Below are positions 6,990 through 14,577 of a stretch of 64,000 nt of DNA, one piece after another. Made by a program: the position numbers and the translations under genes. The number at the start of each line of letters is the position of its first letter. The stretch's first letter is position 1. The stretch is from Patescibacterium sp964540895 (lineage in GTDB: Bacteria > Patescibacteriota > Patescibacteriia > Patescibacteriales > Patescibacteriaceae), in NCBI GenBank assembly GCA_964540895.1, contig CAZIOP010000001.1, forward strand, positions 372,001-436,000. Reading direction: 5' to 3'. The notes beneath the pieces were generated by a model. It saw only the letters and a program-made list of their open reading frames with translations. It ran no database searches and was not told the DNA's origin.

Positions 6990-8930
6990 CTAATTCAATT
7001 TATTAAAGTCTTTATTGGCTATTCCTAGTCCCATATTCTGCATTAAATAAAAGGCATCATTAGCTCGTCCTAAGAAATATCGTTTATTATCTTTAGGATT
7101 TATATACCATGCTTCGCCTCTGCTCTCAACTTGCAAAAGAATGCGACCCTGCTGACCTTTACTAAAATTTGAATTAAGAGATAATTTTCCACTTCCACTA
7201 GGGTTAAAGCCACCTTGTATTTCTGCACGATCACTAAAACCATCGTTATCACTATCGCTTTTATTTTTATCTGTTCCAATCGCATCTTCAAATAAATCAG
7301 ATAACGCATCACCGTCTTGGTCGCCTCCTGACATTTGTTCTACTCCTAATGGAATTTTCTTTAAATCATTATTAGTAATACCTATTCCCTGCTCACGCAT
7401 AACAGCATAGGCATCACTTGGTCGACCCAAAAAGTATGACTTCTTATTAGTTGGATGGACATAATATGCTTTACCGCTATCTTCTGTTTTTAGTAAAATA
7501 CTTCCTTTTAAACGACTGTACAAAGGTTGATCTTTAATTGTTCTAATTTCCACAGTAGAAGTATTCGAACCACTTGAACCTGAATTATTATTACCTGAAT
7601 TGCTATTGTTGTTGTTAGTATTATTATTGTTAGTATTATTGTTCTGATTTGTAGTAGTCCAAATTCCAACACTTACTTTCACTCTATCTCTGTCAGATAA
7701 AATTGTTTGTCCGCTGGTTGCGCCAGAATATGAAGAATAGTCATACCAATAGTCGAGATAAAGCTCTGATGCAATAGTCGCTGTTGTTGGTACATCAGCT
7801 TTAATAATAAACTCTGTTTCTTGGCCTACCGGAATTATTGAAGTTATATTATTAAATGTTAATGTGCTCCAATAATGTCCACCACCACTATCCGTAACAA
7901 CTTGTCCCGTCCAGGATTGACTACCTTTATACAAACGAAAATTAGTTAAAGATGTTAAAGGTTGTTGATCAATGTAAAAAAATAATTTATCAATCTTCAC
8001 TCCTTCGGATCCAATTGCTTTAACTTTAAAATCAACTAATGACACATTAGTCATACCACGATTCAGTGCAAGAGTTGATGGGATATTTGGAGTGTTGGTA
8101 ACCTTAACTCCAAAGACAGGTGCTGGCGGAGCATTAACTGAATATAATCGTGTAGCCGTATTATTCGATGTATTAGTTTCATTTGGTACATTACTGATAA
8201 CTATCTTGATATTAGCGTTACCTAAAGGGACCACATTAGAAGTAGTAAAAATAAATGTACCAACTGTTTCAGAGGCATTAGGAGCAATTGAACTGAAACC
8301 TGTATGGAGATAATGATAGGTGGCTAGAACATTATTAACAAAAATTTCTACTTTGGCATCTCCTGCAGCATTTTCCATTATTGAGCGAATATTGCCGACA
8401 TTTTTAATAGTTATGTTTACATGGTAACCAGAATCACTTTGCGTGATTGAAATTGGTTCAGCATTAGTAGAAGGAAGGCCAGCAAAGGAAAACCCCGTTA
8501 TCACTAAGTCAGGTGCCAAAGAAGGGTTAGCAGTCACAGAAAATTGGGCACTGTTATAAATATGAAGCATTGATTGACCCGATGCCCAGGCAGAAATTGC
8601 ATACGTCCCAGATTGAATTAACGAACCATTATTGTATTCGCTTGGCATGGTAAATTGAAAACTACCTGAATCTTCATCTGCTGGCACATCAAGGTTAGCA
8701 ATAGTTACAATCTGTGTACTACCTTGCAATAAATATAGTTTAATATTTGTAATATTTGCCAAAGGATCTTTAGTCCAAGTAATGATTTGACTTGTTCCAA
8801 TCATCCACGTAGTTCCTGCTGTTGGTGAAGTAAAAGTAAATGAATCAGGATCAGCTTTCCCCTTTTGTGGTGTAAAAAGAAAAAGAGATAATGTAACTAA
8901 AGATAGTACTAATAATTGTTTTTTAAACAT
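6990..8930 (-). CDS. Large secreted protein: Kre9/Knh1-like, CARDB-like and calcium-binding repeats
   Basis: A 646-residue protein with a Sec signal peptide (residues 1-26). Residues 29-130 (FTSPTAGTTWMIGTSQIITW) resemble the Kre9/Knh1 (Ser-Thr-rich) beta domain; residues 140-265 (APDLVITGFSFAGLPS) resemble CARDB; about 275-420 is another beta domain; an Asn/Ser-rich linker follows (about 430-460). The C-terminus has two copies of a roughly 60-residue unit (GSILLKTEDSGKAYYVHP and GRILLQVESRGEAWYINP, each ending YFLGRxxDAxxxM) around a TSP3-like Asp-rich segment (DQDGDALSDLFEDAIGTD). Likely cell-surface anchored or structural. A TATACT at 8950-8955 is a weak promoter candidate. Confidence 0.75.
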   Translation of the reverse strand: MFKKQLLVLSLVTLSLFLFTPQKGKADPDSFTFTSPTAGTTWMIGTSQIITWTKDPLANITNIKLYLLQGSTQIVTIANLDVPADEDSGSFQFTMPSEYNNGSLIQSGTYAISAWASGQSMLHIYNSAQFSVTANPSLAPDLVITGFSFAGLPSTNAEPISITQSDSGYHVNITIKNVGNIRSIMENAAGDAKVEIFVNNVLATYHYLHTGFSSIAPNASETVGTFIFTTSNVVPLGNANIKIVISNVPNETNTSNNTATRLYSVNAPPAPVFGVKVTNTPNIPSTLALNRGMTNVSLVDFKVKAIGSEGVKIDKLFFYIDQQPLTSLTNFRLYKGSQSWTGQVVTDSGGGHYWSTLTFNNITSIIPVGQETEFIIKADVPTTATIASELYLDYWYDYSSYSGATSGQTILSDRDRVKVSVGIWTTTNQNNNTNNNNTNNNNSNSGNNNSGSSGSNTSTVEIRTIKDQPLYSRLKGSILLKTEDSGKAYYVHPTNKKSYFLGRPSDAYAVMREQGIGITNNDLKKIPLGVEQMSGGDQDGDALSDLFEDAIGTDKNKSDSDNDGFSDRAEIQGGFNPSGSGKLSLNSNFSKGQQGRILLQVESRGEAWYINPKDNKRYFLGRANDAFYLMQNMGLGIANKDFNKLN

Positions 8931-9099
8931 ATATTGTGTTTATTATTCTAGTATAATAATAACACTATGACTAAATATTTACTATTACGTCTTTTTAGAA
9001 ATAAAAAAGCCCATTTTTTGGACTATTTTTATTAGTAAAAATATTCATCTTACACTGTTGTTTGAGAAGGTTTTCAAGATCGTATTTAGATAAAATAAA

Positions 9100-9133
9100 A
9101 AAGTATATCCCTGATAATTTAAGGATATACTTT
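9100..9133 (-). terminator. Terminator after the gene at 9155-9604
   Basis: AAAGTATATCC (9100-9110) pairs with GGATATACTTT (9123-9133), followed on the minus strand by a T-rich run. A second weaker hairpin (GCCC/GGAC) lies near 9010-9025. The rest of the 224-base gap between 8930 and 9155 shows nothing I can name. Confidence 0.75.
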
Positions 9134-9154
9134 ATGATATTTGTATTTATTATA

Positions 9155-9604
9155 TTATTTCTTGGTGTCGATAGGTAGTTCCGGTATATTTGAATAATAA
9201 CTTGATAAGATGAGAAGCATAGTATAAAGATAGCTCCATGATTTCTTATCACATTTTGTTATTTCAACACACCAGTCCAGATACACCTGCCAAGATCTTG
9301 ATTCATCCGACAGATCAAATTTTAAGCTATATTTTCTGTTATCGCCCCATAAAAAGAGGGTTGCTGAATCACAAGTGTTTTGCTTATTAAGCAGATGGTT
9401 ATTGTTCTTGGGAATACATAACTTCATTACCACACCTGGCTGTTCAAGATATTCTGGATATGTGGTGGCGCCTACTCCTGGTATTTCTGAAAATAAACTT
9501 CTCCATTCTTCCAATTTTTTATTATACTCTTCTGCTTGTTTTTTTATTATCTCGGCAATTTCTTCTTTATCCTTTGGCAGATCTTCAATTTGATTTTTGT
9601 TCAT
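9155..9604 (-). CDS. Hypothetical protein (accessory, SD-led)
   Basis: A 149-residue protein I do not recognise. It begins with a charged, probably helical stretch (EEIAEIIKKQAEEYNKKLEEW) and continues into a soluble domain with several Trp and Cys residues (LDWCVEITKCDKKSW). No signal peptide or membrane helix is apparent. A good SD (AAGGAAG) lies 6 bases before the ATG, unlike the core genes. It follows the secreted-protein gene at 9637 by 32 bases and ends at a terminator, so the two may form one transcript. Confidence 0.6.
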   Translation of the reverse strand: MNKNQIEDLPKDKEEIAEIIKKQAEEYNKKLEEWRSLFSEIPGVGATTYPEYLEQPGVVMKLCIPKNNNHLLNKQNTCDSATLFLWGDNRKYSLKFDLSDESRSWQVYLDWCVEITKCDKKSWSYLYTMLLILSSYYSNIPELPIDTKK

Positions 9605-9636
9605 TGCTACTTCCTTTCAAGAAATAAAATTTTAAT

Positions 9637-10755
9637 TTATTGTTCTATAAATGCTCTCAGAACTTTTCCTGCTTCAACAGTATCGGCCCCTGGAACTGAG
9701 ACCCAGTCGAGCCATAAATCTTGTGCTGTGAATGTAACCTCACGGGGACCGTAATAGGAGAAGTTTGTTTGCAGAATTCCGGCGTTATTATTTTGAGCTT
9801 GAATAACTACATAGCCATTCTTTTCAATATTCATTACAAAGTTAGTTATTCTCTGCCATCTTACTCCGACTGAATCTGTGATTTCTTCTTCATCTTTTGG
9901 GTGAAGAGCAAATGTATATTCTCCGAATTTTCCGTAAATAATATGATTACCTTCTGATGTTACCGGTGCAAAACCTACTTTTTCTTCCCCTTCCATGGTT
10001 GCCTTAATGGTCCAGTTAAAAGGATCTTCTTTGATAAATTCATTTACCAATAATTTCCTTTGGACGATATTATAATTATCATCAGCTGCCACCGGACGGT
10101 TTTTTAGATTACCCTCAGAAATAGGGAAAAATGATGACAGAAAGTACTGTAACTCAGGTCGGAGAACTTCCGGATATAATGTAAATCCAGTTTCAAGTCC
10201 TCTTGGAGTTAAAGAAGCAGCGAAAACAAAAGTATATTTCCTGATATCTTCATCATAGATTTGATGCTGACTGAATTGACCAGTATTTATATCCATGATT
10301 TTTATTTTCCCGTCGGTGGGTACATAACCACTTGGATCATACAAATAAAACATATCTACGAAGTAAGGTACAGTAGGATATTTTCCACCGTTTTGAATTT
10401 CAGTTAGTTTCTTATATTCATTTCCGTACCAGCCGGTAAACATTTTTTTTCCGTAATCTGCATCCTGACCTTTTCTAACATAACCATCTAAAGGGTCATA
10501 ATCTATTGCCAGAAGAAAATTTTTATATGAAAATGTAATATCAGCCTGAAAGTTTGCAGTATTTAGTATACTGTCATACTGACCATCAGGAATGAATTTT
10601 CCGGTTACATTGACATGCTCTTCACTGAAATATGGAACTTCCTTGTGTGGCCAGTAAGTCATGGTGTCAATCTGAAATGTTGACCCTGTGTTATCGGCCT
10701 TAACTACAGTAAGAGAGATGAAGAATAAGAAAATTGCGATGAAAATGGTTTTCAT
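9637..10755 (-). CDS. Secreted protein of unknown function (accessory, SD-led)
   Basis: A 372-residue protein with a clear signal peptide (MKTIFIAIFLFFISLTVVKA, cleavage after KA). The mature part is acidic, rich in Tyr, Asp and Asn, with no membrane helix or lipobox; I recognise no family. It has all the marks of the accessory genes here: a TTGACA promoter (10871-10899), a roughly 110-base leader with an inverted repeat, and an SD (AAAGGA) before the ATG. Probably horizontally acquired. Confidence 0.65.
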   Translation of the reverse strand: MKTIFIAIFLFFISLTVVKADNTGSTFQIDTMTYWPHKEVPYFSEEHVNVTGKFIPDGQYDSILNTANFQADITFSYKNFLLAIDYDPLDGYVRKGQDADYGKKMFTGWYGNEYKKLTEIQNGGKYPTVPYFVDMFYLYDPSGYVPTDGKIKIMDINTGQFSQHQIYDEDIRKYTFVFAASLTPRGLETGFTLYPEVLRPELQYFLSSFFPISEGNLKNRPVAADDNYNIVQRKLLVNEFIKEDPFNWTIKATMEGEEKVGFAPVTSEGNHIIYGKFGEYTFALHPKDEEEITDSVGVRWQRITNFVMNIEKNGYVVIQAQNNNAGILQTNFSYYGPREVTFTAQDLWLDWVSVPGADTVEAGKVLRAFIEQ

Positions 10756-10787
10756 TTTTTGGTCCTTTCGTTATTTAGTTTGTGAGT

Positions 10788-10843
10788 TTGTGATTTAAAC
10801 CAATAAAGCCTTGTTGATAAAGCTTTTCAGGACTAAATCACAA
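10788..10843 (-). other. Inverted repeat in the leader of the gene at 9637
   Basis: TTGTGATTTA and TAAATCACAA form a perfect 10-bp stem enclosing 36 bases, within the 5' UTR about 33 bases before the ATG. Possible leader structure or protein-binding site. Confidence 0.45.
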
Positions 10844-10870
10844 CCTTTTTGTGAATGATCAATATTATGA

Positions 10871-10899
10871 TTTATATCATATTTATCATAATTTGTCAA
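10871..10899 (-). promoter_or_regulatory. Promoter of the gene at 9637-10755
   Basis: TTGACA (rc of 10894-10899), 17 bases, TATAAA (rc of 10871-10876) preceded by TGA, an extended -10. It lies directly after the T run of the terminator at 10912-10927. Confidence 0.75.
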
Positions 10900-10959
10900 T
10901 AATAACAAAAAAGGCCCTATTAGGCCTATTTATAGTAAAGATATATACATTGTACTCTG
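10892..10959. repeat. Copy A of a terminator/-35 repeat
   Basis: The first 27 bases (10892-10918) are identical to 12057-12083, and similarity continues through the hairpin to a shared TACTCTG (10953-10959). The copies flank the two-gene unit 11032-11872 in the same orientation. Confidence 0.7.
10912..10927 (-). terminator. Terminator hairpin within repeat copy A
   Basis: AGGCC pairs with GGCCT around a 6-base loop, followed on the minus strand by T6 and then the TTGACA of the next promoter. Confidence 0.65.
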
Positions 10960-10983
10960 ATTTGACTCAAATTTCAAATAAAA

Positions 10984-11009
10984 AAATGCGTAGGGAAGTC
11001 TACGCATTT
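10984..11009 (-). terminator. Terminator of the 11872-11032 operon
   Basis: AAATGCGTAG pairs perfectly with CTACGCATTT around GGAAGT; T7 follows on the minus strand. It lies 22 bases after the stop codon at 11032. Confidence 0.88.
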
Positions 11010-11031
11010 ATAAGGAACAATATATCTTTCT

Positions 11032-11520
11032 TTAATCAGTGAGATTCTCGTCTCCGTAACGAATACTTAATATCCGTTCGTACTCTTCTTCCGAGACTAA
11101 CCGATTATCATAATCACCAAAACTCCGTATGCCTTCTTCATACGTTTCAACTGCCATTTCGATATCAACATCCATAACACCGGGTACGTCAGAGATAAAT
11201 TTTGTCCGACAGTTAAAGTCAGTGGTAATATGAATTTCTTCTTTACCTAATTTATATAAGGCGTATAGTTGAGCTTCACCAAGAACAGTAATATAATAAA
11301 ATCTACTATCACCTACTTTATGGATACGGATCGGAGTTGTAGTAAAGATTGTCTCTGGATGAGCAAGATATCCTTCTACGTCTTCTTTGATAAGAAAACT
11401 TTCAGTAGGTTGAATAGAAGAAAGTTTAATTTTAAAAGAAAATGGATCTGATTGAGCGTCCTCTTCAGAAATAACAATATAATGTTTTTCTAAATCTATT
11501 TTAAAACCAAATTCTCTCAT
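11032..11520 (-). CDS. Hypothetical protein, second gene of an accessory pair
   Basis: From the ATG at 11520 the product has about 162 residues and begins MREFGFKIDLEKHYIV. I choose this start over an ATG at 11565 because a strong SD (AGGAGG) stands 8 bases before it and the upstream gene's stop codon lies 1 base away. The protein is acidic, mixed alpha/beta, without signal or membrane segments; no family recognised. It forms a two-gene operon with 11522-11872, perhaps as a binding pair, but no function can be assigned. Confidence 0.6.
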   Translation of the reverse strand: MREFGFKIDLEKHYIVISEEDAQSDPFSFKIKLSSIQPTESFLIKEDVEGYLAHPETIFTTTPIRIHKVGDSRFYYITVLGEAQLYALYKLGKEEIHITTDFNCRTKFISDVPGVMDVDIEMAVETYEEGIRSFGDYDNRLVSEEEYERILSIRYGDENLTD

Positions 11521-11521
11521 T

Positions 11522-11872
11522 TTACCTTCCTCCTTTCGATTCAGCAGACTTTTCTGCATATTCAAGTAGGTTTTCTACCTGCTCTAATATACTTTTTGCA
11601 TCTGCTTTACCAACATCAATATCCCAACTATGACCATAATCAAAATGATAATGAAGTTTGATCACCACCTCACCATTTAAGATAGTTAATGTTGTTTTTC
11701 TTTCGCAATTACCTCCTATTTGACATTCTTCATTAAGTGAGAGGAAATCACCTTCTGTCTTTAAGAATTCAATTGCCTTCTCGGGCTCAATGCTGGTTGT
11801 GTAAGCTGCGAATACATACCCTCTTTCCCCATCATTTGGGGGAAAGTTAATTTTACTAATGATTTGTTTCAT
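11522..11872 (-). CDS. Hypothetical protein, first gene of an accessory pair
   Basis: A 116-residue acidic protein of unknown family; the opening NFPPNDGERGYVF, two Cys residues (ECQIGGNCE) and the C-terminal helix (KSILEQVENLLEYAEKS) are its main features. An SD (AAGGAG) precedes the ATG. Its own promoter lies at 12036-12064, giving a leader of about 155 bases with a strong hairpin and an alternative pairing partner. Its stop is 1 base from the next gene, so the two are coupled. Confidence 0.6.
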   Translation of the reverse strand: MKQIISKINFPPNDGERGYVFAAYTTSIEPEKAIEFLKTEGDFLSLNEECQIGGNCERKTTLTILNGEVVIKLHYHFDYGHSWDIDVGKADAKSILEQVENLLEYAEKSAESKGGR

Positions 11873-11923
11873 TAGACTTACTCCTTTATTTTAAATTATT
11901 AAATAAAGTGATAAATAAAATTA

Positions 11924-11997
11924 GGGGTATGCAGTTTATATAAGGATTGAGATGTGTGGATGGTTGTTTGGTTGTTTAGATAAAGGGATACCCCTTT
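11924..11997 (-). other. Leader RNA elements of the 11872-11032 operon
   Basis: In the 5' UTR, AAAGGG-GTAT-CCCTTT (11982-11997) makes a strong hairpin. Its GGGGTAT segment (rc of 11988-11994) can instead pair with ATACCCC (rc of 11924-11930) further on. Between them is an unstructured A/C-rich stretch (AACAACCAAACAACC). Two exclusive pairings suggest, but do not prove, a regulatory leader. Confidence 0.4.
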
Positions 11998-12035
11998 TTC
12001 TGTTTGTCACTATTCTTTTTTTTAAAGAACCCTTT

Positions 12036-12064
12036 ACTATACCTCCAACTAAATAGTTTGTCAA
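12036..12064 (-). promoter_or_regulatory. Promoter of the 11872-11032 operon
   Basis: TTGACA (rc of 12059-12064), exactly 17 bases, TATAGT (rc of 12036-12041). It directly follows the terminator T run in repeat copy B. Confidence 0.8.
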
Positions 12065-12123
12065 TAATAACAAAAAAGGCCCTTTTAGGGCTATTTGAAT
12101 AAAGATTCTATCTTAATACTCTG
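12057..12123. repeat. Copy B of a terminator/-35 repeat
   Basis: The first 27 bases are identical to 10892-10918, then diverged similarity to TACTCTG (12117-12123). Confidence 0.7.
12079..12091 (-). terminator. Terminator of the hydrolase gene, within repeat copy B
   Basis: GCCCT-TTT-AGGGC, then T6 on the minus strand, 45 bases after the hydrolase stop codon. Confidence 0.7.
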
Positions 12124-12135
12124 TTTTACAGAATA

Positions 12136-12909
12136 TTAATTAATCTTTTCGATCCAGGTATTGAGGCTAGTTTTTAGTTTTTCTAAATGTTCTTCTTCTC
12201 TAAACGTGTGAGGAGCATCTTTCACAATAATTAGTTCTTTGTGTTGCGAAGGGATAGCATCAAATAATATTTGCTGATGAGCAGGTGGGCATGAAGTATC
12301 TTGGTCACCAACTATTATTGTAATTGGCATGGTGAGCTTTGAAACATTTGGAAGTAAATTATGATGTAGGCGTTCTAACATATGAGACCAGGGTAACCTA
12401 ATTTCTAACCCTGGTTTTGAATTACTTATTCTAATCTTCCAGCCAGTATGCTCCCACTCTTTTAATTCACCGGCTTTCTCTGTTGCTTTATAGCTCAACT
12501 CTCCTGAAACTACTGGCGCCCACGCAAATACAGCTTTAACACTCTCGGGGTTTTCTTCAGCATACCGTACTACAGAATAACCTCCTAACGAGTGCCCTGC
12601 CAAGTAGAATGGTTCTTTATACCAAGGTTGGTTCTTAGACCACTTAATAACATCCTCTAAATCTTCGTAATAATTCTTCATGGTAGCATCTTCATATTTT
12701 CCATCGCTTTCTCCAATAGAATTAGTCGTATCAAACAATACAGTAGTAAAACCTGCATCATTAAATACCTCTGCCATAGCTAAAATATGGGGTTGCTCCT
12801 TAAAGCCTCCGAGCCCATGCATAATAAAAGCTAAACTTTTACTTTCGGCTTTTTCATTAATAACTACTGCAATATTTTGATCGTGACGGTTCTTGATAAA
12901 TATTCGCAT
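12136..12909 (-). CDS. Alpha/beta hydrolase (serine hydrolase)
   Basis: A 257-residue cytoplasmic hydrolase. The catalytic triad can be read: Ser107 in GHSLG, Asp203 in VGDQDTSCPP, His233 in APHTF; MHGLGG near residue 30 supplies the oxyanion hole. FDTTNSIGESDG is also typical of this family of small esterases, acyl-peptide or lipid hydrolases. The substrate is unknown. Unlike its island neighbours it has no SD; an extended -10 (TGT-TAATAT) ends 6 bases before the ATG, predicting a leaderless mRNA. Confidence 0.85.
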   Translation of the reverse strand: MRIFIKNRHDQNIAVVINEKAESKSLAFIMHGLGGFKEQPHILAMAEVFNDAGFTTVLFDTTNSIGESDGKYEDATMKNYYEDLEDVIKWSKNQPWYKEPFYLAGHSLGGYSVVRYAEENPESVKAVFAWAPVVSGELSYKATEKAGELKEWEHTGWKIRISNSKPGLEIRLPWSHMLERLHHNLLPNVSKLTMPITIIVGDQDTSCPPAHQQILFDAIPSQHKELIIVKDAPHTFREEEHLEKLKTSLNTWIEKIN

Positions 12910-12915
12910 AATCCT

Positions 12916-12921
12916 ATATTA
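12916..12921 (-). promoter_or_regulatory. Extended -10 of the hydrolase gene
   Basis: TGT-TAATAT (minus strand) ends 6 bases before the ATG at 12909; no good -35 is seen. Confidence 0.45.
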
Positions 12922-12931
12922 ACAAATCAAT

Positions 12932-13090
12932 TCAGTATCCATCAGAGGATACCCAGAAAATGACATTAAATTTTATTATCTTTACGAGACTATCTGGAAA
13001 TGCTTTATCTCCATAGTAACTTCGATAAGCTTCATAAATTTTTTCTGATTTGGAACAAAATTTATTACTCTTAAGAATACGCGATACTAT
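12932..13090 (-). other. Possible -1 frameshift extension of the gene at 13087
   Basis: A 52-codon open stretch in the -1 frame (starting IVSRILKSNKFC, ending FWVSSDGY, stop at 12932-12934) directly continues the gene at 13087-14502. It has no ATG at its start and protein-like composition. The junction TCA AAA AAA TAG contains the canonical heptamer A AAA AAA in the correct phase, immediately before the zero-frame stop. Confidence 0.5.
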
Positions 13091-14502
13091 TTTTTTGATG
13101 GGATATCTGGAAATTTAATAATACTTCCTAAGTTGCTATATATAACTTCACGACAAATTTTTTGAAATTCCATATCTGGAGTTTCTTTTAAGTATTTTAC
13201 CACTTTAAACAAATCAACTGTTTTAATCAAAGCAATCTTTTCCCTAGCAGCACCTACCTTACATTTTTGTGTAAAGTCTAATGTCCTTAGCTTTGGTTCT
13301 ATTAGTCGCTCAGCATTACCAAATAGGATTCCAAAAGCTTTTTCAGAGACATCATCCCTAGCAAAATCGGCGCTCATTGATTCTACAAGTTGCCTAAATT
13401 TAGTGATATCTATATCTTTATTATCCTTTCCTTCACATTCACCGATGTATCTAATTCCTTCGGGACTAGTAATTACTTGGTCTAACTCCAACTGTCCATC
13501 ATCGTAATTTTCAGCTTTATAACCAAGAATTTTTAAAGCCTCAATAACGGCTACTTCTAGAGGTTTACCTTGCTCAAAAAGCAAATCTTTTAGTTGACTT
13601 TCTTGGATAAGTTCTAACTCCAACTCTTTATTTTTTTCTTCAACCTCAATAATCTTCTTACAATTAAAATCTATGCTCTTTTTAATACTTAATTCTCTTT
13701 CTAAAATAAAGTCTTTATCTGAAATCCAAGCAGGTGACGGAGTTTTTTGTGCCTCTTGAGTTATCCCTCGGTCTATACCGACTAGAGAACTGATTAGCTT
13801 TTTTCCAAATTGCAGAGCTTCGGGAGTCCAATAGTAATCATTCTCTTTTTTGCCTTCTCCTTTTTTAAGAAAACTCTCCCTGTTATAGTCTATACAGGGC
13901 AATGCTATTAAATGTCCACTTCCAACTTTATAGATCGCACCTAATACTTTCGTTTTATCCTTACCAACAAAAATAGGAGCACCTTCAATATTCTCTAAAT
14001 AAACTTCGTACTCAAAATAAGAACTAAAATCTTTAAATAAATTTGCAAATAAGGGGTTCCCCATAGGAAAAATTTCCTTCCCGTTTGCAGAATATAAAGA
14101 GCCAATTTCAACTGGTAATAATTCATAGTTATGTGAGCTAGTGACATTAATTGTCGTACTCCTATTTCTTCCACTTCCTGAGTAAGTTCGATCACCAGTA
14201 TCCACATAAAAACCTTCTTTGCTTACTAGCATTAAGAAAACTGTTTTCCCAACATTAAGTGCATTATTTAGTTCCTTTTTCCAATGTTTAATATCTTCTT
14301 TTAATTTAAAAGATCCTGTTTCTCCATAACAAGGTTTCCCAAGATAAACACCATCTCCAGAAACACTTCTTTCGTAATAAGGTAATGCAGGAGCAATAAG
14401 AATAATATCTGAATCCATTAGAGATTTCTTTGAGGTAAACTCAATCTCTAGATTACTGTTTCCGGGGATTTCATATCCAATTGTTGAAATTTTTTTTAAC
14501 AT
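13087..14502 (-). CDS. PD-(D/E)XK nuclease-like protein of unknown role (accessory, SD-led)
   Basis: A 471-residue protein. Residues 1-270 are an unrecognised alpha/beta region (IILIAPALPYYERS near 35-48, and SGHLIALPCIDYN, reminiscent of amidotransferase-like folds). About 275-315 is a coiled coil (KKIIEVEEKNKELELEL). About 318-440 resembles a restriction-endonuclease-like fold: KPLEVAVIEALKILGY, LELDQVI (Asp), then YIGECEGKD (E-x-E-x-K-like), then KFRQL. A nuclease or defence role is plausible but not shown. GGAGG stands about 10 bases before the ATG. The frame ends at TAG after an A7 tract. Confidence 0.6.
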   Translation of the reverse strand: MLKKISTIGYEIPGNSNLEIEFTSKKSLMDSDIILIAPALPYYERSVSGDGVYLGKPCYGETGSFKLKEDIKHWKKELNNALNVGKTVFLMLVSKEGFYVDTGDRTYSGSGRNRSTTINVTSSHNYELLPVEIGSLYSANGKEIFPMGNPLFANLFKDFSSYFEYEVYLENIEGAPIFVGKDKTKVLGAIYKVGSGHLIALPCIDYNRESFLKKGEGKKENDYYWTPEALQFGKKLISSLVGIDRGITQEAQKTPSPAWISDKDFILERELSIKKSIDFNCKKIIEVEEKNKELELELIQESQLKDLLFEQGKPLEVAVIEALKILGYKAENYDDGQLELDQVITSPEGIRYIGECEGKDNKDIDITKFRQLVESMSADFARDDVSEKAFGILFGNAERLIEPKLRTLDFTQKCKVGAAREKIALIKTVDLFKVVKYLKETPDMEFQKICREVIYSNLGSIIKFPDIPSKK

Positions 14503-14577
14503 AAATAAACTCCCTCCAAACTTATGTCAGAATCGCTCTGAAAATCGAAATATAAACATAATGATGATAATTACTTG

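Noticed and set aside
8995..9252. An 85-codon minus-strand open frame
   Set aside because: It overlaps the end of the gene at 9155 and two terminator hairpins, has no SD or protein-like pattern, and is best read as chance in AT-rich DNA.
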